Part shown: positions 1 through 9,713 of the stretch, piece after piece
Layout of the letters: every line of letters starts with the position of its first letter
Position numbering within the stretch: the stretch's first letter is position 1
Assembly (NCBI GenBank): GCA_030949825.1
Contig: JAUZSC010000018.1
Coordinates: 1 to 37,719, forward strand
DNA length: 37,719 nucleotides
From: Sulfurimonas sp.
GTDB taxonomy: Bacteria > Campylobacterota > Campylobacteria > Campylobacterales > Sulfurimonadaceae
Reading direction: 5' to 3'
Program-made: the position numbers and the translations under genes
Notes under the pieces: generated by a model
The model's input: only the letters and a program-made list of their open reading frames with translations
The model's database searches: none
What the model was told of the DNA's origin: nothing

Positions 1-777
1 TCGCTTTTCTAGGTTTGAATCTAAAACTATATGTGTTAAACCCATGATAGCGGTCATTGGAGATCTAAGTTCACGACTTGCATGCAAAGGTATTTTCTCT
101 ATTTTTGATTTCTAAGCTAAGTTGCTCGTATTTTTCATCATGAATTAACTTACTATTGTAGTACATTTCATTTTCTTTTTTATAGCGAAACATTATTTTA
201 GTGAGATATAAAATACCCAAAATAATAGTACTGATAGAACTTGCCAAAAATATTTTAAATACTCTATTTTTTCAATTTTATTATTGTTTTTTGTTTCTTT
301 TATCTCTATAATTGGAACCCCTAGTACTAAGGGTTCTTCAATTACAGCCACTTTTTGTGGCTTTATTGGCTCTTTAATCTCGATAACTTTAATTTCTTCT
401 ACAGCCTTAACTACTTTAGGAATCTGAATAATAACTTCTTCTCTTACTTGCTTGATAGGCTTTTTCTTAAGACTTGTTACATAAACATCTTTATAATTTT
501 TTCGTAGGGTATCGATTACTTCTTGGAGTACTTTTCTTTGGGTAAAGGGTCTGACAATAGTTATATAGTATCTTCCAGATTTTCTTGCCTTAAACTCAAA
601 GTCCCATTTTTTTTGTAAGTCAAGGACATTTTGATTTTCTCCAATAAACTCTTGAAGCGTTCGTAAAGCTTGTTGGGACTCTGCTTGAGTAGGGTGTGAG
701 CTAATGCGAATACTGCGTAAATATTCAGCATTTGCTACACTCGAGAATAATATCAGAAATATTAATATAAATTTCAT
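1..777 (-). pseudogene. Sensor histidine kinase with exported SPOR-like domain, N-terminal part, frameshifted
   Basis: The gene runs off the left edge. The start is taken at 777 (ATG after a GAGGA-type ribosome site), giving the signal peptide MKFILIFLILFSSVANA. A periplasmic SPOR-like segment follows (about residues 18-105 of the mature frame, IRISS and YYITIV motifs), then a Pro/Lys/Glu-rich linker. The open frame stops at 193. In another frame a transmembrane helix (around 195-250) and a coiled linker continue, and in a third a HisKA-type block with ELRSPMTAIMGL (about 25-75). At least two single-base frameshifts, near 250 and 88, separate these pieces. The residue expected to be the phospho-accepting His reads Arg (CGT, complement of 73-75). 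The domain order is familiar from Campylobacterota hybrid kinases. I infer one kinase gene, either decayed or mis-sequenced. Confidence 0.6.
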
Positions 778-865
778 GCAAGTCCTCAATATATGTTTAT
801 ATTGATTATAGCATATTATTTGAAAAGTAGATGAATACATGCAAGAGTATGTATTAGAGAAGCAT

Positions 866-2851
866 CTAGAATTTATAAGATAGGTTTGTATAGAAGTATC
901 TACCTGGGTCGTTCATAAGCATAATATCTGGACCACCTGATGTTAGTAGCACTAAGTCGGCATATGTATTACTCGTTGCATATGTTTGATCAAAGACATT
1001 GTTTACTCCAAGAGTAAGTTCTATATTTTTGTAAAAGCGTGTTTTGCTTTAAGGTTAAGTAGTGTCCATGAGTCTATTACTTGCTCACCGTTATCATTAT
1101 CTATTGTATCCCAGGTATCACTTGCTTGTACTTCAGCTCTTAGTGTTGAATTATTTGCATATTCATAGGTAACTCCAACTGTTCCACGTAATGGAGCCAT
1201 ATCAGCAAGGTTTGTGTTCGTTTGTCCAGCTAAAGCCTCATCTTTTTACCTCTTTTATATGCCGCACCAAAGTCAACTATAATATCATCACTTGCAAAGT
1301 ACTCAGCACTTAGTTCTAGTCCATATACTATTGCATCAATATTTTGAAATGCTGATGAACCAACACCTTTTTCAATATAAACATAATTACTAAGTCGAGA
1401 ATAGAAAGTTTTTATTTTAGCTTTATACATTGAGTTTTCAAGTTCATAACCTAAATCAATTTCTCTATTTGTTGTTTGATCTAAATTATCTGTACCTACA
1501 ACATTGTTTAGAGAACTCCTAAAGTAAAGTTCTCTCGCATCTGGTACACGATTAGCTTGACCTATTCCAAGAAATATTTTATGTTCTTTATTTATGTTGT
1601 ATGTCGTTACTATGTTGGCATTCATCCCATTATAGTTATTATCCTGTTGGGTAACATCGTCTGTTGTAATATCTGTAGAATCATAACGAAGACCAGCACT
1701 AATGTTAAACGCGCCTATATCTTTACTAAGTGATGCAAAAATAGCTTTATTCTCTGTAACAGCATTATCGATACTTTTTCTACCTCCAACTACAAAAGGA
1801 AGATTGTCTTTTTCATAATGACCATCCCAAATTCGTTTACTTCCATCAAGTCCAACAATTACTTTAGAATTAAATACATCAAAAGTATTTTTAAGTTTTA
1901 TTCCTTGCATCTCTGTCGTTAACCAGTTCTTGATGTCAGGTAAAGCACCAGCAGATGATTTTCTATAGTTAGTAGCCATTGGATGATCAACATCTGAATA
2001 GTAATATTGAATATTTAAATTTTTATATGCGTCTGATAAATCTTTAATATTATATTCTACACTATATATATTTGAATCATCATAAAGTGCATCCATCTTA
2101 GAGTTTGGATATAAAATATTGTCACTTCTATTTGCAGTTACACTTAATCGAAGTTCTTGCTTGTCTGTTACATTTACAAATACTTTAGCCATGATGCTTT
2201 TTTTCTCATAGGCATCCATATCAGCATATATATCTTGGTACTGCGTTGCAGTTGGAGTTGCAGGACTATTCCTTATTTGCGCGGCAAAGTCATCTCCATT
2301 TCCATCTTTATATTGTTCACTTTTTTCTTTTGAAGCAGAAACTAAAACACGGACTAAGTCATTTCCTCCACTTACAGTTGCACCGATTTTTTTATATCCC
2401 CAAGAGCCCATGCCTACATCTACAGAACCATGAAACTCTTTTGTAGGTTTTTAGTCTTGATTTTTACTCCACCACTCATTACACCAAAAGTTTCAACATC
2501 ATAAGGACCTTCTGTTACTTCTACTTCGTCAATCTGATTTGCTAATATATGTGATGTAGGTGGATCCATTCTATTTGGACATGCCCCGTATACTTTTGTT
2601 CCATCAACTTCTATAGAGATATTGTCTCTTTTTTGACCACGGATTAGAATATCATTTGCTATACCACTACGACGACTAATATCGATACTTGGAATCCTAT
2701 CGCTTAAAGCCTCAGCAACATCGGCAGATGTTTGAGCATTCTGCGCGACTTCTGTAATAACTGTTGACTCTACTCCAATTGGAGCTAACTCAATATTGCC
2801 TGCGTAGAGTGAAGCTACAACAGCTAAAGATAAGGGAATAATTTTTGTCAT
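866..2851 (-). pseudogene. TonB-dependent receptor, OprC/NosA-like copper type, three frameshifts
   Basis: Outer-membrane receptor in four collinear pieces: a signal peptide and plug domain (2851 to about 2440), a barrel (to about 1245), a further barrel piece (to about 1040), and the last strands ending in YTNLSYKF with a terminal Phe. Restoring one base at each junction, at short C or A runs, gives a 662-residue protein, normal for the family. The plug carries GACPNRMDPPTSH, which contains the CxxxM motif of OprC/NosA copper receptors. Copper import is therefore the best guess, for example for copper oxidases or N2O reductase, but this rests on the motif alone. A Fur-box-like site lies just upstream. 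All three breaks are single-base deletions, so the gene may be intact in the organism. Confidence 0.75.
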
Positions 2852-2881
2852 ATAGAACCTTTTTTAATATGACGCAATAAT

Positions 2882-2896
2882 AGATAATTATTGTTA
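2882..2896. promoter_or_regulatory. Fur-box-like operator between divergent genes
   Basis: AGATAATTATTGTTA matches 12 of 15 positions of the 7-1-7 Fur consensus TGATAATnATTATCA. It lies 31 bp upstream of the TonB receptor start (2851, minus) and 31 bp upstream of the small plus-strand gene at 2928. It could serve either promoter. AT-rich sequence makes chance matches easier. Confidence 0.4.
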
Positions 2897-2927
2897 CAAA
2901 AGTGTTAAATTTAGATAAGATTTCATT

Positions 2928-3071
2928 ATGAATACAAAAGAAAAAGTAAAAAAGACATTTTTAATAGCCTTAGGTTTTGGACTTGCCACTTATTTGATAG
3001 TAAGTGGAAGTGCGATTTTAAATCAAGAGCCTAACACCTCTAGCGAAGTTCATGCTAACACAATGAAGTGA
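2928..3071 (+). CDS. Small single-pass membrane protein (47 aa), unknown function
   Basis: ATG at 2928 to TGA at 3069-3071. The 47-residue product has a short basic N-terminus (MNTKEKVKK), one hydrophobic segment (about residues 10-29) and a polar tail. It is divergent from the TonB receptor and shares its putative Fur-regulated intergenic region. Its last 54 bases overlap, antisense, the end of the agmatine deiminase gene. I do not recognise a family. The topology fits a small inner-membrane peptide, but the ORF could also be fortuitous. Confidence 0.4.
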   Translation: MNTKEKVKKTFLIALGFGLATYLIVSGSAILNQEPNTSSEVHANTMK

Positions 3072-4013
3072 GCCGTTTTGTTTGATGAGTAGAGCAGTCT
3101 ATGGGAATAATATCTCGTGATTTGAAGGTGTTTTTAAATACTTTTAATGCTTCTTTATCTTCTTTAACATTATAAATAGGAACTAAAACAGCTCCATTTA
3201 CAAAAGAAAATTTGCATAAGTAGCGGGTAGTCTTTGTCCCTCAAAATAAATAGCATCTGTCATAGGAAGTGGAATAAGATTCAGATTATGAGTTTTTGCC
3301 ATCTCTTTGAGTTCTTCTTCCATCAGCGCTAATTCACTAAAATGTTCATCACTAGCATCTGAGCATTTTATATATATAATGGTATCTTCATTTATAAACC
3401 TAGCTAAGGTGTCTATATGTGAATCGGTATCGTCTCCTGCTAAGTATCCATGGTTTAGATAAAGGATTTTTGTTGCTCCGAAGTATTCATTTAGTTTTTG
3501 AGTGATGGCTATAGCATCTAGGTGTGGATTTCGATTTTTATTTAAAAGACATGCTGAGGTCGTTAAAAGTATATCTTTACCATTACTCTCAATCGCTCCC
3601 CCCTCTAAAACAAAGTCGTGGGACTCTATATCTGAGAGATAAATATTTCGCATCTCTAAACTCATAGCATTGTCTTTAGAAGACTCAAACTTATTACCCC
3701 AAGCATTAAAAGTAAAGTCAAGCAGTTTTATTTCCCCATCTTCTTCGATGCAAAGCGTAGAGCAGTCTCTAGCCCAAGTATCGTTTGTTTCATAGTCTAC
3801 AAAGTAGAGGTTTGTATGGTCTTTAAATATTGATTTAACATAGGTAATATCAGCACAAACGATGAAACATTTTTGATAGGTGGCTATGGCTTTAATAATG
3901 TTGATAAAAGTTTTTTCAGCATCTGCTAAATACTCAACCCAATCAGTATTTTTATGCGGAAATATAATCTGTGTAAAACTTTGTTCTTCAAACTCTGCAA
4001 TCATTCTTTTCAT
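3018..4013 (-). pseudogene. aguA: Agmatine deiminase, two frameshifts
   Basis: Hydrolyses agmatine to N-carbamoylputrescine plus ammonia (polyamine synthesis), in the cytoplasm. The main frame covers residues 1-271 and shows the family's guanidino-group-modifying fold signatures: NDTWARD, FNAWGNKF, a LEGGAIESNG block and GDDTDSHID. The frame is lost near 3195 in a T run and again near 3090. Beyond these breaks the sequence continues as VNGAVLVPIYN and ends with the catalytic-Cys region GSLHC. One missing and one extra base compensate, so the span is a multiple of three (331 residues). Its start overlaps the stop of the LPP20-type gene by 4 bases, so they are probably co-transcribed. Either a pseudogene or consensus error, and I favour error. 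Confidence 0.8.
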
Positions 4014-5404
4014 TTAAAAGTAGTAAAATTTATAACAGCTTCAGCACTTTCTACTTTACGAATAGTAGTGTTTTTCTTATTGAACTTTGAAAATATAGCT
4101 CGTGTTTTTGCAATATTTTTTGCAGGTTTATCAGCGAGTAAACAAAGTCCAGTTTCTTCATCTACTTTACAGTAAGGTCTTTTTATATTACATTTTCCCT
4201 TATCTAAGGTTTGCGCAAACATCATAAGTGTTTCTACACCAAAAGGTTCACTTATTTCTATTTCACTAAGTAATGGAATGAGCTTATTTACGCTGTCACC
4301 TTCTATGTAACTGATAAACTTTCCATTGTTTCGCTCTATTAAATATGTATAGGATTTGTCTTTAGTGACTGTGATTCCCTCTAAAAAGTAACATATATCT
4401 TTGTTTGATTTTCCATAAATATCAACAACATCTCCATCGCTCAAGTCTATGCCACTCGCTCGTGAATATCCTTTAAATGCAATCTGCACAAGCAAGTTTC
4501 CATTTGTAATATTTCCACTGTTAAAAGCTTCATCTATTGTTTTAGTTTTTGGTTTGTACTTGTACTGTTCGTATGCTTTTTTTGAGAGTTTTATATTTGC
4601 ACTATTTACGATTTTATTATTATCATCAAGAAGCTTTAACGATACAAAGATTTCTTTGTTTAGAATCTCATATGTACCTCTTAAAATGTACGCAGCATCC
4701 TTAGGTTTATCTACAGCATCTAGTTTTCTCATAAGTTGTCTTTTAAAAACTTTTGCGAACTGTGTAACCTCTGAGCTTTCATCTGTTTTTATAGGAACTA
4801 TATAAATATTTTCTTGTGTGATTTTCTTTGTTAAAATTTTAGCTGCGGCTTTTAAACTGTTTACTTTCTCTTCGAGTTTATAGAGTTCTTTTTCTACGCT
4901 CAGAGCATTAGCATCTATGCTTAGTAAATTCTTCGCACCTAACATAGATGCAACTATCTTGTGACTGTTAAAATCATCTATGTACACTAAAAGCTTTGTA
5001 AGTGTTTCATACTTTACAGCATCACTTTTTATCTGAAAAAGTCTTCTGTATGCTTCATCAATATCATGTTTTAAAATACTCAGTTGAGTAAGGTAACCTT
5101 GTAAAGAATCTTTAGTGCTAATAGTCGCTATAAGCTGGTCTTGTTCCTGTGTGAACTTTGCAGACTTTATAGGTAGATGCGATTTAAGTTCTACAACCTT
5201 GGTCGTATCTTTACCGTAGCCACCATCTATTGCCTTTGTAATTGTTTTAAAATTGGACTCTACCTTAGTGCTAATGTTTTGAGACAAATCAGCAAGAGCA
5301 TTTTTCTTGAGTTCATCGTGTGTATTTCCGTAGCCTATTCCTGTGAATGTTATGGCGTAAAGTTGGCTTAGGCTTAGTAGGATTGTTAGTATTGGTTTTT
5401 TCAT
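4010..5404 (-). CDS. LPP20-family exported protein with C-terminal DUF4384-like region
   Basis: A 464-residue intact protein with a signal peptide (MKKPILTILLSLSQLYA) and no obvious lipobox Cys at the cleavage site. Residues about 20-115 resemble the LPP20 domain (GIGYGNTHDELKKNALADLSQNIS). A long, helix-rich middle follows. Around residues 290-380 there is a segment (DGDVVDIYGKSNKDICYFLEG) like the DUF4384 domains that often accompany LPP20 proteins. Several Cys lie near the C-terminus (CNIKRPYC). It is likely periplasmic or envelope-associated with no known reaction. It lies immediately downstream of the DUF1016 nuclease gene (no gap) and overlaps agmatine deiminase by 4 bases, so the three may be one transcript. 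Confidence 0.75.
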   Translation of the reverse strand: MKKPILTILLSLSQLYAITFTGIGYGNTHDELKKNALADLSQNISTKVESNFKTITKAIDGGYGKDTTKVVELKSHLPIKSAKFTQEQDQLIATISTKDSLQGYLTQLSILKHDIDEAYRRLFQIKSDAVKYETLTKLLVYIDDFNSHKIVASMLGAKNLLSIDANALSVEKELYKLEEKVNSLKAAAKILTKKITQENIYIVPIKTDESSEVTQFAKVFKRQLMRKLDAVDKPKDAAYILRGTYEILNKEIFVSLKLLDDNNKIVNSANIKLSKKAYEQYKYKPKTKTIDEAFNSGNITNGNLLVQIAFKGYSRASGIDLSDGDVVDIYGKSNKDICYFLEGITVTKDKSYTYLIERNNGKFISYIEGDSVNKLIPLLSEIEISEPFGVETLMMFAQTLDKGKCNIKRPYCKVDEETGLCLLADKPAKNIAKTRAIFSKFNKKNTTIRKVESAEAVINFTTFK

Positions 5405-5769
5405 TTATTTCCTTTTATACTTGTCTTTAGCATTTTGTATAGCCTGATGAAGTTTCGCTTGGAGTAACTCTTTTTTAGGAAGAACTGTTAAGTATTGGGC
5501 TACATGAATATTTGATTCTTCTAATTGTAGAAGCTCTATCTGTTCACTTTGTTTATCTGCACATAAGATGATACCTATCGGAGAGTTTTCATCGTCTTCT
5601 TTTTCATATTTTTCCAACCATCGTAAATAAAGTTCCATTTGTCCTTTATAGCTTGCTTTAAATTTTCCAAGTTTTAACTCTATTGCGATGAGTCTTTTTA
5701 ATTTCCTGTTGTAAAAGAGCAAATCAATTTTAAAATCTTCATTGTCTATCTGTATAACTTTTTGTCTAG

Positions 5770-7339
5770 GAGTCTGTCGGTCTCCTAAAATCTAAATTCA
5801 ACTAAATGTACTTCCAAACTGAAAAAAATACCTAATAAGTCTAAATTTCAGTATAGTTTACACTTTAATCATCATTGCAACGCTATTCTTAACTCCTTTT
5901 ATCCTCTAATAGTATGTAACCTCTTCAAGTTATATGCTATACAGAGTAAACTCCATTCACCTTTTGCTTTTTCAAAGCCTCTAAGCATGAACTGTCTAAA
6001 CCCCATTACATGTTTCATAATACCAAATACAGGTTCAACAGTACTTTTACGCTCTGCATAAATTTGTTTACCTTCTTTGGTTTGAAGTCGATACTTCATC
6101 CTTTCCACTGAAGTAGGATTGTCCGGCAGTGGTTCTTCTGCTTTGAACCTTTCTTCAAGTGGTTGATTATGTGAATCTTTACCGAAAGAAATATAGGGTG
6201 TGATCTTAGTATTTTCACATTGAAGAATGTTATGCTCACTAAAGTAACCAGCATCAGCTAAGAATGAAGATGGTTTAAGCTCAGGGTTTTCTTTAAACCA
6301 TTTAAGCGTTGGGGTGACTTCTTGTTTATCGTTTGCGTTTTGAGTGACATGCTTGTGTACAATCAATCTTGAATCGTGTTCTACTGATGCTTGCGCATTG
6401 TAGCACTGTTCAAACCCACCACCAGATGTTTTCATAATACGAGATTCACTATCAGTGAGATTTATTTGATCCTTAGGTAATGGAGTAGCTGTGGGAGGCT
6501 TTGGAGTTCTTCCTTTTGGTTTCTTACCCGTTATACTCTCTTTGGCTTTCCTCTTATCCATCTTTTCTTGATACTCGGCATTCTCTTTTTCATAACGCTC
6601 TTTGGCTCTTAGCTCTATTTGTAACTTAGCTTCTTTAATTACTTTAAGGCGATCTTCCCTTCGTAGTAACTCATCAGGAATATTCATACCATCATCAGGT
6701 TTCTCATTATCTGCTTCTTGTGCTTTTTTCATGAGGGTTGCTACTTCTGCTTCAAGTTGTTTTTGCAGTTTTTCTATATATGCATAACTGAGAGCCTTAT
6801 GTTTAGAAGCATTCGCTTTAATCTTTGTCCCATCAAGACTTACTTTACCTACTTTGAGAACTCCTGATTCTTTAGCAATCATCAAGATTTGAACAAAGAG
6901 AGATTCTAGTTCAACAAGGAATCGTTTACGAAAGTTAGCAACTGTATCATGGTCTGGATGGGTATTAGCAGCAATATAGCGAAAAGCAATAGAATCATAG
7001 GTGGCTCTCTCTATCTTTCTACTTGAGAATGTTCCTGTTGCGTAGCCATAAAATAGTAGTGATAATAATACTTCAGGATTATAAGCTTTAGAGCCACCTT
7101 GTCCACCATACCCTTTATGAATATTTGATAAATCTAACTCTTTGACTATCTCTACAATAAAACGAGCTAAATGCTCTTTAGGTAACCACTCATCTATACT
7201 TGGTGGTAATAAATATGCTTGTTGTCTGTTTGAACTAAGGTAATCTCTTGCCATGTATAAATCTTTTTTTGTTGTATTTATTAGTTCTTATTTTAGCATT
7301 TTATTGCTTTTTATTTGATGAGTGGAGTCCGACAGACTC
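5770..7339 (-). mobile_element. IS1182-family insertion sequence (1570 bp)
   Basis: The ends are perfect 11-bp inverted repeats, GAGTCTGTCGG at 5770-5780 and its complement at 7329-7339, with further partial similarity inward. It is flanked by a 4-bp duplication CTAG (5766-5769 and 7340-7343), itself palindromic. It carries one transposase gene and sits in the DUF1016 gene. Confidence 0.9.
5899..7254 (-). CDS. IS1182-family transposase
   Basis: A 451-residue intact DDE transposase. The N-terminal DUF772-type region (LPPSIDEWLPKEHLARFI, then PEVLLSLLFYGYATG) is followed by the first catalytic Asp in VSLDGTKIKANASKH, a Lys/Glu-rich coiled insertion (about residues 160-240), the second Asp in FLADAGYFSE and the catalytic Glu in STVEPVFGIMKHVMGFR. 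Length and domain order are normal for the family. It lies wholly inside the inverted repeats. It is one of two transposases in this window without a frame break, so the element may still be mobile. Confidence 0.92.
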   Translation of the reverse strand: MARDYLSSNRQQAYLLPPSIDEWLPKEHLARFIVEIVKELDLSNIHKGYGGQGGSKAYNPEVLLSLLFYGYATGTFSSRKIERATYDSIAFRYIAANTHPDHDTVANFRKRFLVELESLFVQILMIAKESGVLKVGKVSLDGTKIKANASKHKALSYAYIEKLQKQLEAEVATLMKKAQEADNEKPDDGMNIPDELLRREDRLKVIKEAKLQIELRAKERYEKENAEYQEKMDKRKAKESITGKKPKGRTPKPPTATPLPKDQINLTDSESRIMKTSGGGFEQCYNAQASVEHDSRLIVHKHVTQNANDKQEVTPTLKWFKENPELKPSSFLADAGYFSEHNILQCENTKITPYISFGKDSHNQPLEERFKAEEPLPDNPTSVERMKYRLQTKEGKQIYAERKSTVEPVFGIMKHVMGFRQFMLRGFEKAKGEWSLLCIAYNLKRLHTIRG

Positions 7340-8003
7340 CTAGCGATAAAACTAAATCCACTCCCAAGTTCTAAGATAAAGTTTTCAATCTCTCTCAAAA
7401 TAGCATCTTCTAAATCTTTTTCCAAATACCTATCGTTAAGTTCTAAAAAATCTAAAACATAAGGGTCTTTTAAAATCATATTTGGAGATACGACACCCTC
7501 GTGAAGTTTCTCTATCTCATACGATATAAGTTCATCAGGCTTTTTTGACAATGCCGTTCGCTCATAAAGTTGAGAATCGATTCTATCTTTTAAGACGCGA
7601 GTACTCCACTTATCTAGTTTTACCATGCCTATGTAGAAGTCTCTTTTTAAGGAGTCGTCTATATAGATGATGGTTTTGAAATGTGTCCAAGTCAATTGTG
7701 TACTCAGTGAATGCACAATCTCAAAATTATCTAAAACTTTGTAAAATCTAACCATATTGTCTAAGTTTCTCTTTGTATAACCCTTCCCATACGCTTCACT
7801 CAATTGTGCACTCAGTGTCTGCAAAATCTCTTTCCCATAATCTGCACGCGAGTTTTGAAGTATATCCTTGTTTATCTGTTTACCTATGTTCCAATAGAGA
7901 AGAGTTAGCGAACTGTTTACAGTAACTACTAGAGTTTGTTTCGTTTGCTCTATGAGTGCGGTAATATTTGTAAATAAATTATTGTTTGTACTTAATTTAG
8001 GTT

Positions 8004-8084
8004 TCATATTAGTCCTAGTTCTTCGGTGATGTCTTTAACAAGTTTATTTAATGGTCTTTTATCTATATTTTCATCTTCGGTAGA
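8004..8084 (-). pseudogene. C-terminal remnant of an unidentified gene, cut by the IS3-family element
   Basis: An open frame enters from the IS boundary and ends with KLVKDITEELGLI and a TGA that overlaps the DUF1016 start codon (ATGA). About 26 codons survive. The tight overlap says it was the gene upstream of DUF1016 in one operon. In other genomes that place is often taken by restriction-modification genes, but the fragment is too short to name. Confidence 0.45.
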
Positions 8085-8132
8085 TGTCAGTCTAGTTGTC
8101 CAAATTAAGTACCTAGAAAGTACCACCTTTGT

Positions 8133-9199
8133 CTAACCCGAATGTCTTTCAGCTGAAACTTTATCAGCTATATTGTTTACCTTTGCTTTATTGGGGTTTA
8201 AATGTACTTCTTTTGTGAAATACCAGTTACGAGTACTACCACTCCATCTACGAGGGTTGGCTGCTTTAGCCTTCTCATATACTCGATGTCTTTTCTCTAA
8301 AATCTCCTTATCTTGAAGCAAGTGTCTTTGAACTGGTGTGACAAACCCAATACTACTATGACAGTGTTGATGGTTATACCAAGTCACAAATGTTTCACAC
8401 CATATTCTTGCCTCAACTACACTATCAAATGGCTTACTAGGATAGGAGGGTGTATATTTGAGTGTTTTAAACATGGACTCTGAGTAAGGATTATCGTTAC
8501 TCACGCTAGGTCTACTAAAGGTGGGCATAATGCCTAGCTTTTGAAGTGTTGTTAAAAATGTAGCTCCTTTCATAGGGGGCCATTGTCTGAGTGCAGTGTT
8601 ACTGTATCTACTTTGATGTTTTCATTAATAGCTATATCTTTAATAACTTCAGAAGCCAACTCGCTGCTCTGTTTGGTATAGATTTGCCATCCGACTATCT
8701 TGCGACTATATATATCCATAAAGAGGTAAAGGTAATAAAATACACCTTGCACTGTTGTTGGTAGATAAGTAATATCCCAACTGTAGATTTGATTAGGCTC
8801 TGAGGCTACCAAAGGAGTTGGCTTATGTCTACTCCCTTCTTTTTGTTTATGTCTATGGGTCAGTTGCTTATGCTCTTTGAGTACTCTGTAAAATGTTGAT
8901 TCAGATGCAAGGTAAATTCCTTTGTCTGCAAGCTTAGGCACTATTTGATGCGAGGATAGGTTTTTATAGCTCTCATTGTTAGCAACGCTTATCAGCTGCT
9001 CTCTCTCCTCTTGAGAGAGTTTGTTAGATTGGTTCGAAGTTTATTCGCTGGGTTCGCTTATCCTGCTCATTAGCTTGCCATCTTTTGAGTGTTCTCGTGC
9101 AACATCCTACGATAGGGGCTATTTTATAAAAGGTGCTCCATCTGTATGTGCTTGTGTAACAAGGATTAAGATATCTTTTCGCACTGCTAGAGGTATCAT
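8133..9199 (-). pseudogene. IS3-family transposase orfB, several frameshifts
   Basis: The inferred start is ATG at 9199, overlapping the orfA stop by 4 bases. The pieces in order are MIPLAVRKDIL..., KIAPIVGCCTRTLKRWQ, EEREQLISVANNES, LASESTFYRVLKEH, the rve integrase core (SWDITYLPTTVQGVFYYL, HSDNG) and the C-terminus with WYNHQHCHSSIGFVTP. The frame changes near 9120 (T run), near 9045 and near 8575 (C run after HSDNG). Single-base corrections give a continuous frame, since 1067 bases plus 2 minus 1 is a multiple of three. The catalytic D, D and the region of E are all present, so the element looks recent. Confidence 0.75.
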
Positions 9200-9659
9200 A
9201 CTTCCTCTCCCTCCAACAGTGCTTGAAACTTTTTTGCAATACTAAGAGTGTTGCTGTCTCTGCTAGAGCCTTTTCCTTTCGTCGCAACTCCTTGGCTAAG
9301 GCTTTACTCTTACTTCTCTCCTCCTCTAGGGCTTTCTTAGCGGTAGAGTCTTCAGGTTTATGGGCTTTAAGGAAGTCCTTCTCCCACTCTTGGAGTTGAT
9401 GTTTAAATAGACCTTTCTCTCTGCAGTAAGCACTGAGTGCTTCATCGTTCATGCTGTAGCTTTCTTTTAGGATTTGGAGCTTATCAGAAAGTGTTATCAC
9501 TCCATCTGTTGTTTGAGTATCCTTAGTATTTTTTAGCCATATGTGCAGGGTGGCTTTTGAGATATTTAAGCCTTTTGCTATTGTTCCCATAGTTTGGGTG
9601 TCTCTCATTTCCAACACTTTTTTTACTGCTTTTTCTTTGTATGCTTTACTATATCTCAT
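9196..9659 (-). pseudogene. IS3-family orfA (HTH protein), frameshifted near its end
   Basis: The DNA-binding half of the IS3 transposase. The N-terminal HTH reads TMGTIAKGLNISKATLHIWL and a charged coiled-coil follows (about residues 105-140). One missing A in the run near 9235 shifts the frame. With it restored, the protein ends LQKKFQALLEGEEV at 9196, overlapping the orfB start (ATGA). Without the correction the frame runs on to 9024 and reads into orfB sequence. Confidence 0.75.
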
Positions 9660-9713
9660 TGTCTTGTTCCTTATTAAGATTTATATCATAAGTTTCGGAC
9701 AACTATCCTGACA

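Larger units (their letters stand above)
5405..8007 (-). pseudogene. DUF1016 (YhcG-type) PD-(D/E)XK nuclease, interrupted by an IS1182-family element
   Basis: The N-terminal part is 8007-7340 and the C-terminal part is 5769-5405. Removing 5770-7339 and one copy of the CTAG duplication rejoins ...SGFSFIAR to QKVIQIDNEDF... and gives an uninterrupted 342-residue frame, the usual size. The N-terminal half has the winged-helix block (LLYWNIGKQI, WTHFKTII) and the C-terminal half has the nuclease core (DFKIDLLFYN...IAIELKLGKFK). Family members are nucleases often found with type I restriction and other defence genes. The start at 8007 overlaps the stop of an upstream gene remnant, which argues for an ancestral operon. 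The IS adds an in-frame tail and stop, so the present product lacks the catalytic core. Confidence 0.85.
8085..9713 (-). mobile_element. IS3-family insertion sequence (1629 bp)
   Basis: The terminal inverted repeats start with TG and end with CA: TGTCAGTCTAGTTGTCC at the left, and the right-end complement reads TGTCAGGATAGTTGTCC. It carries overlapping orfA and orfB. No target duplication is visible: TAGA lies on the left and CAGG on the right. Both flanking genes are truncated, which suggests a deletion or rearrangement at the element. Confidence 0.85.
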
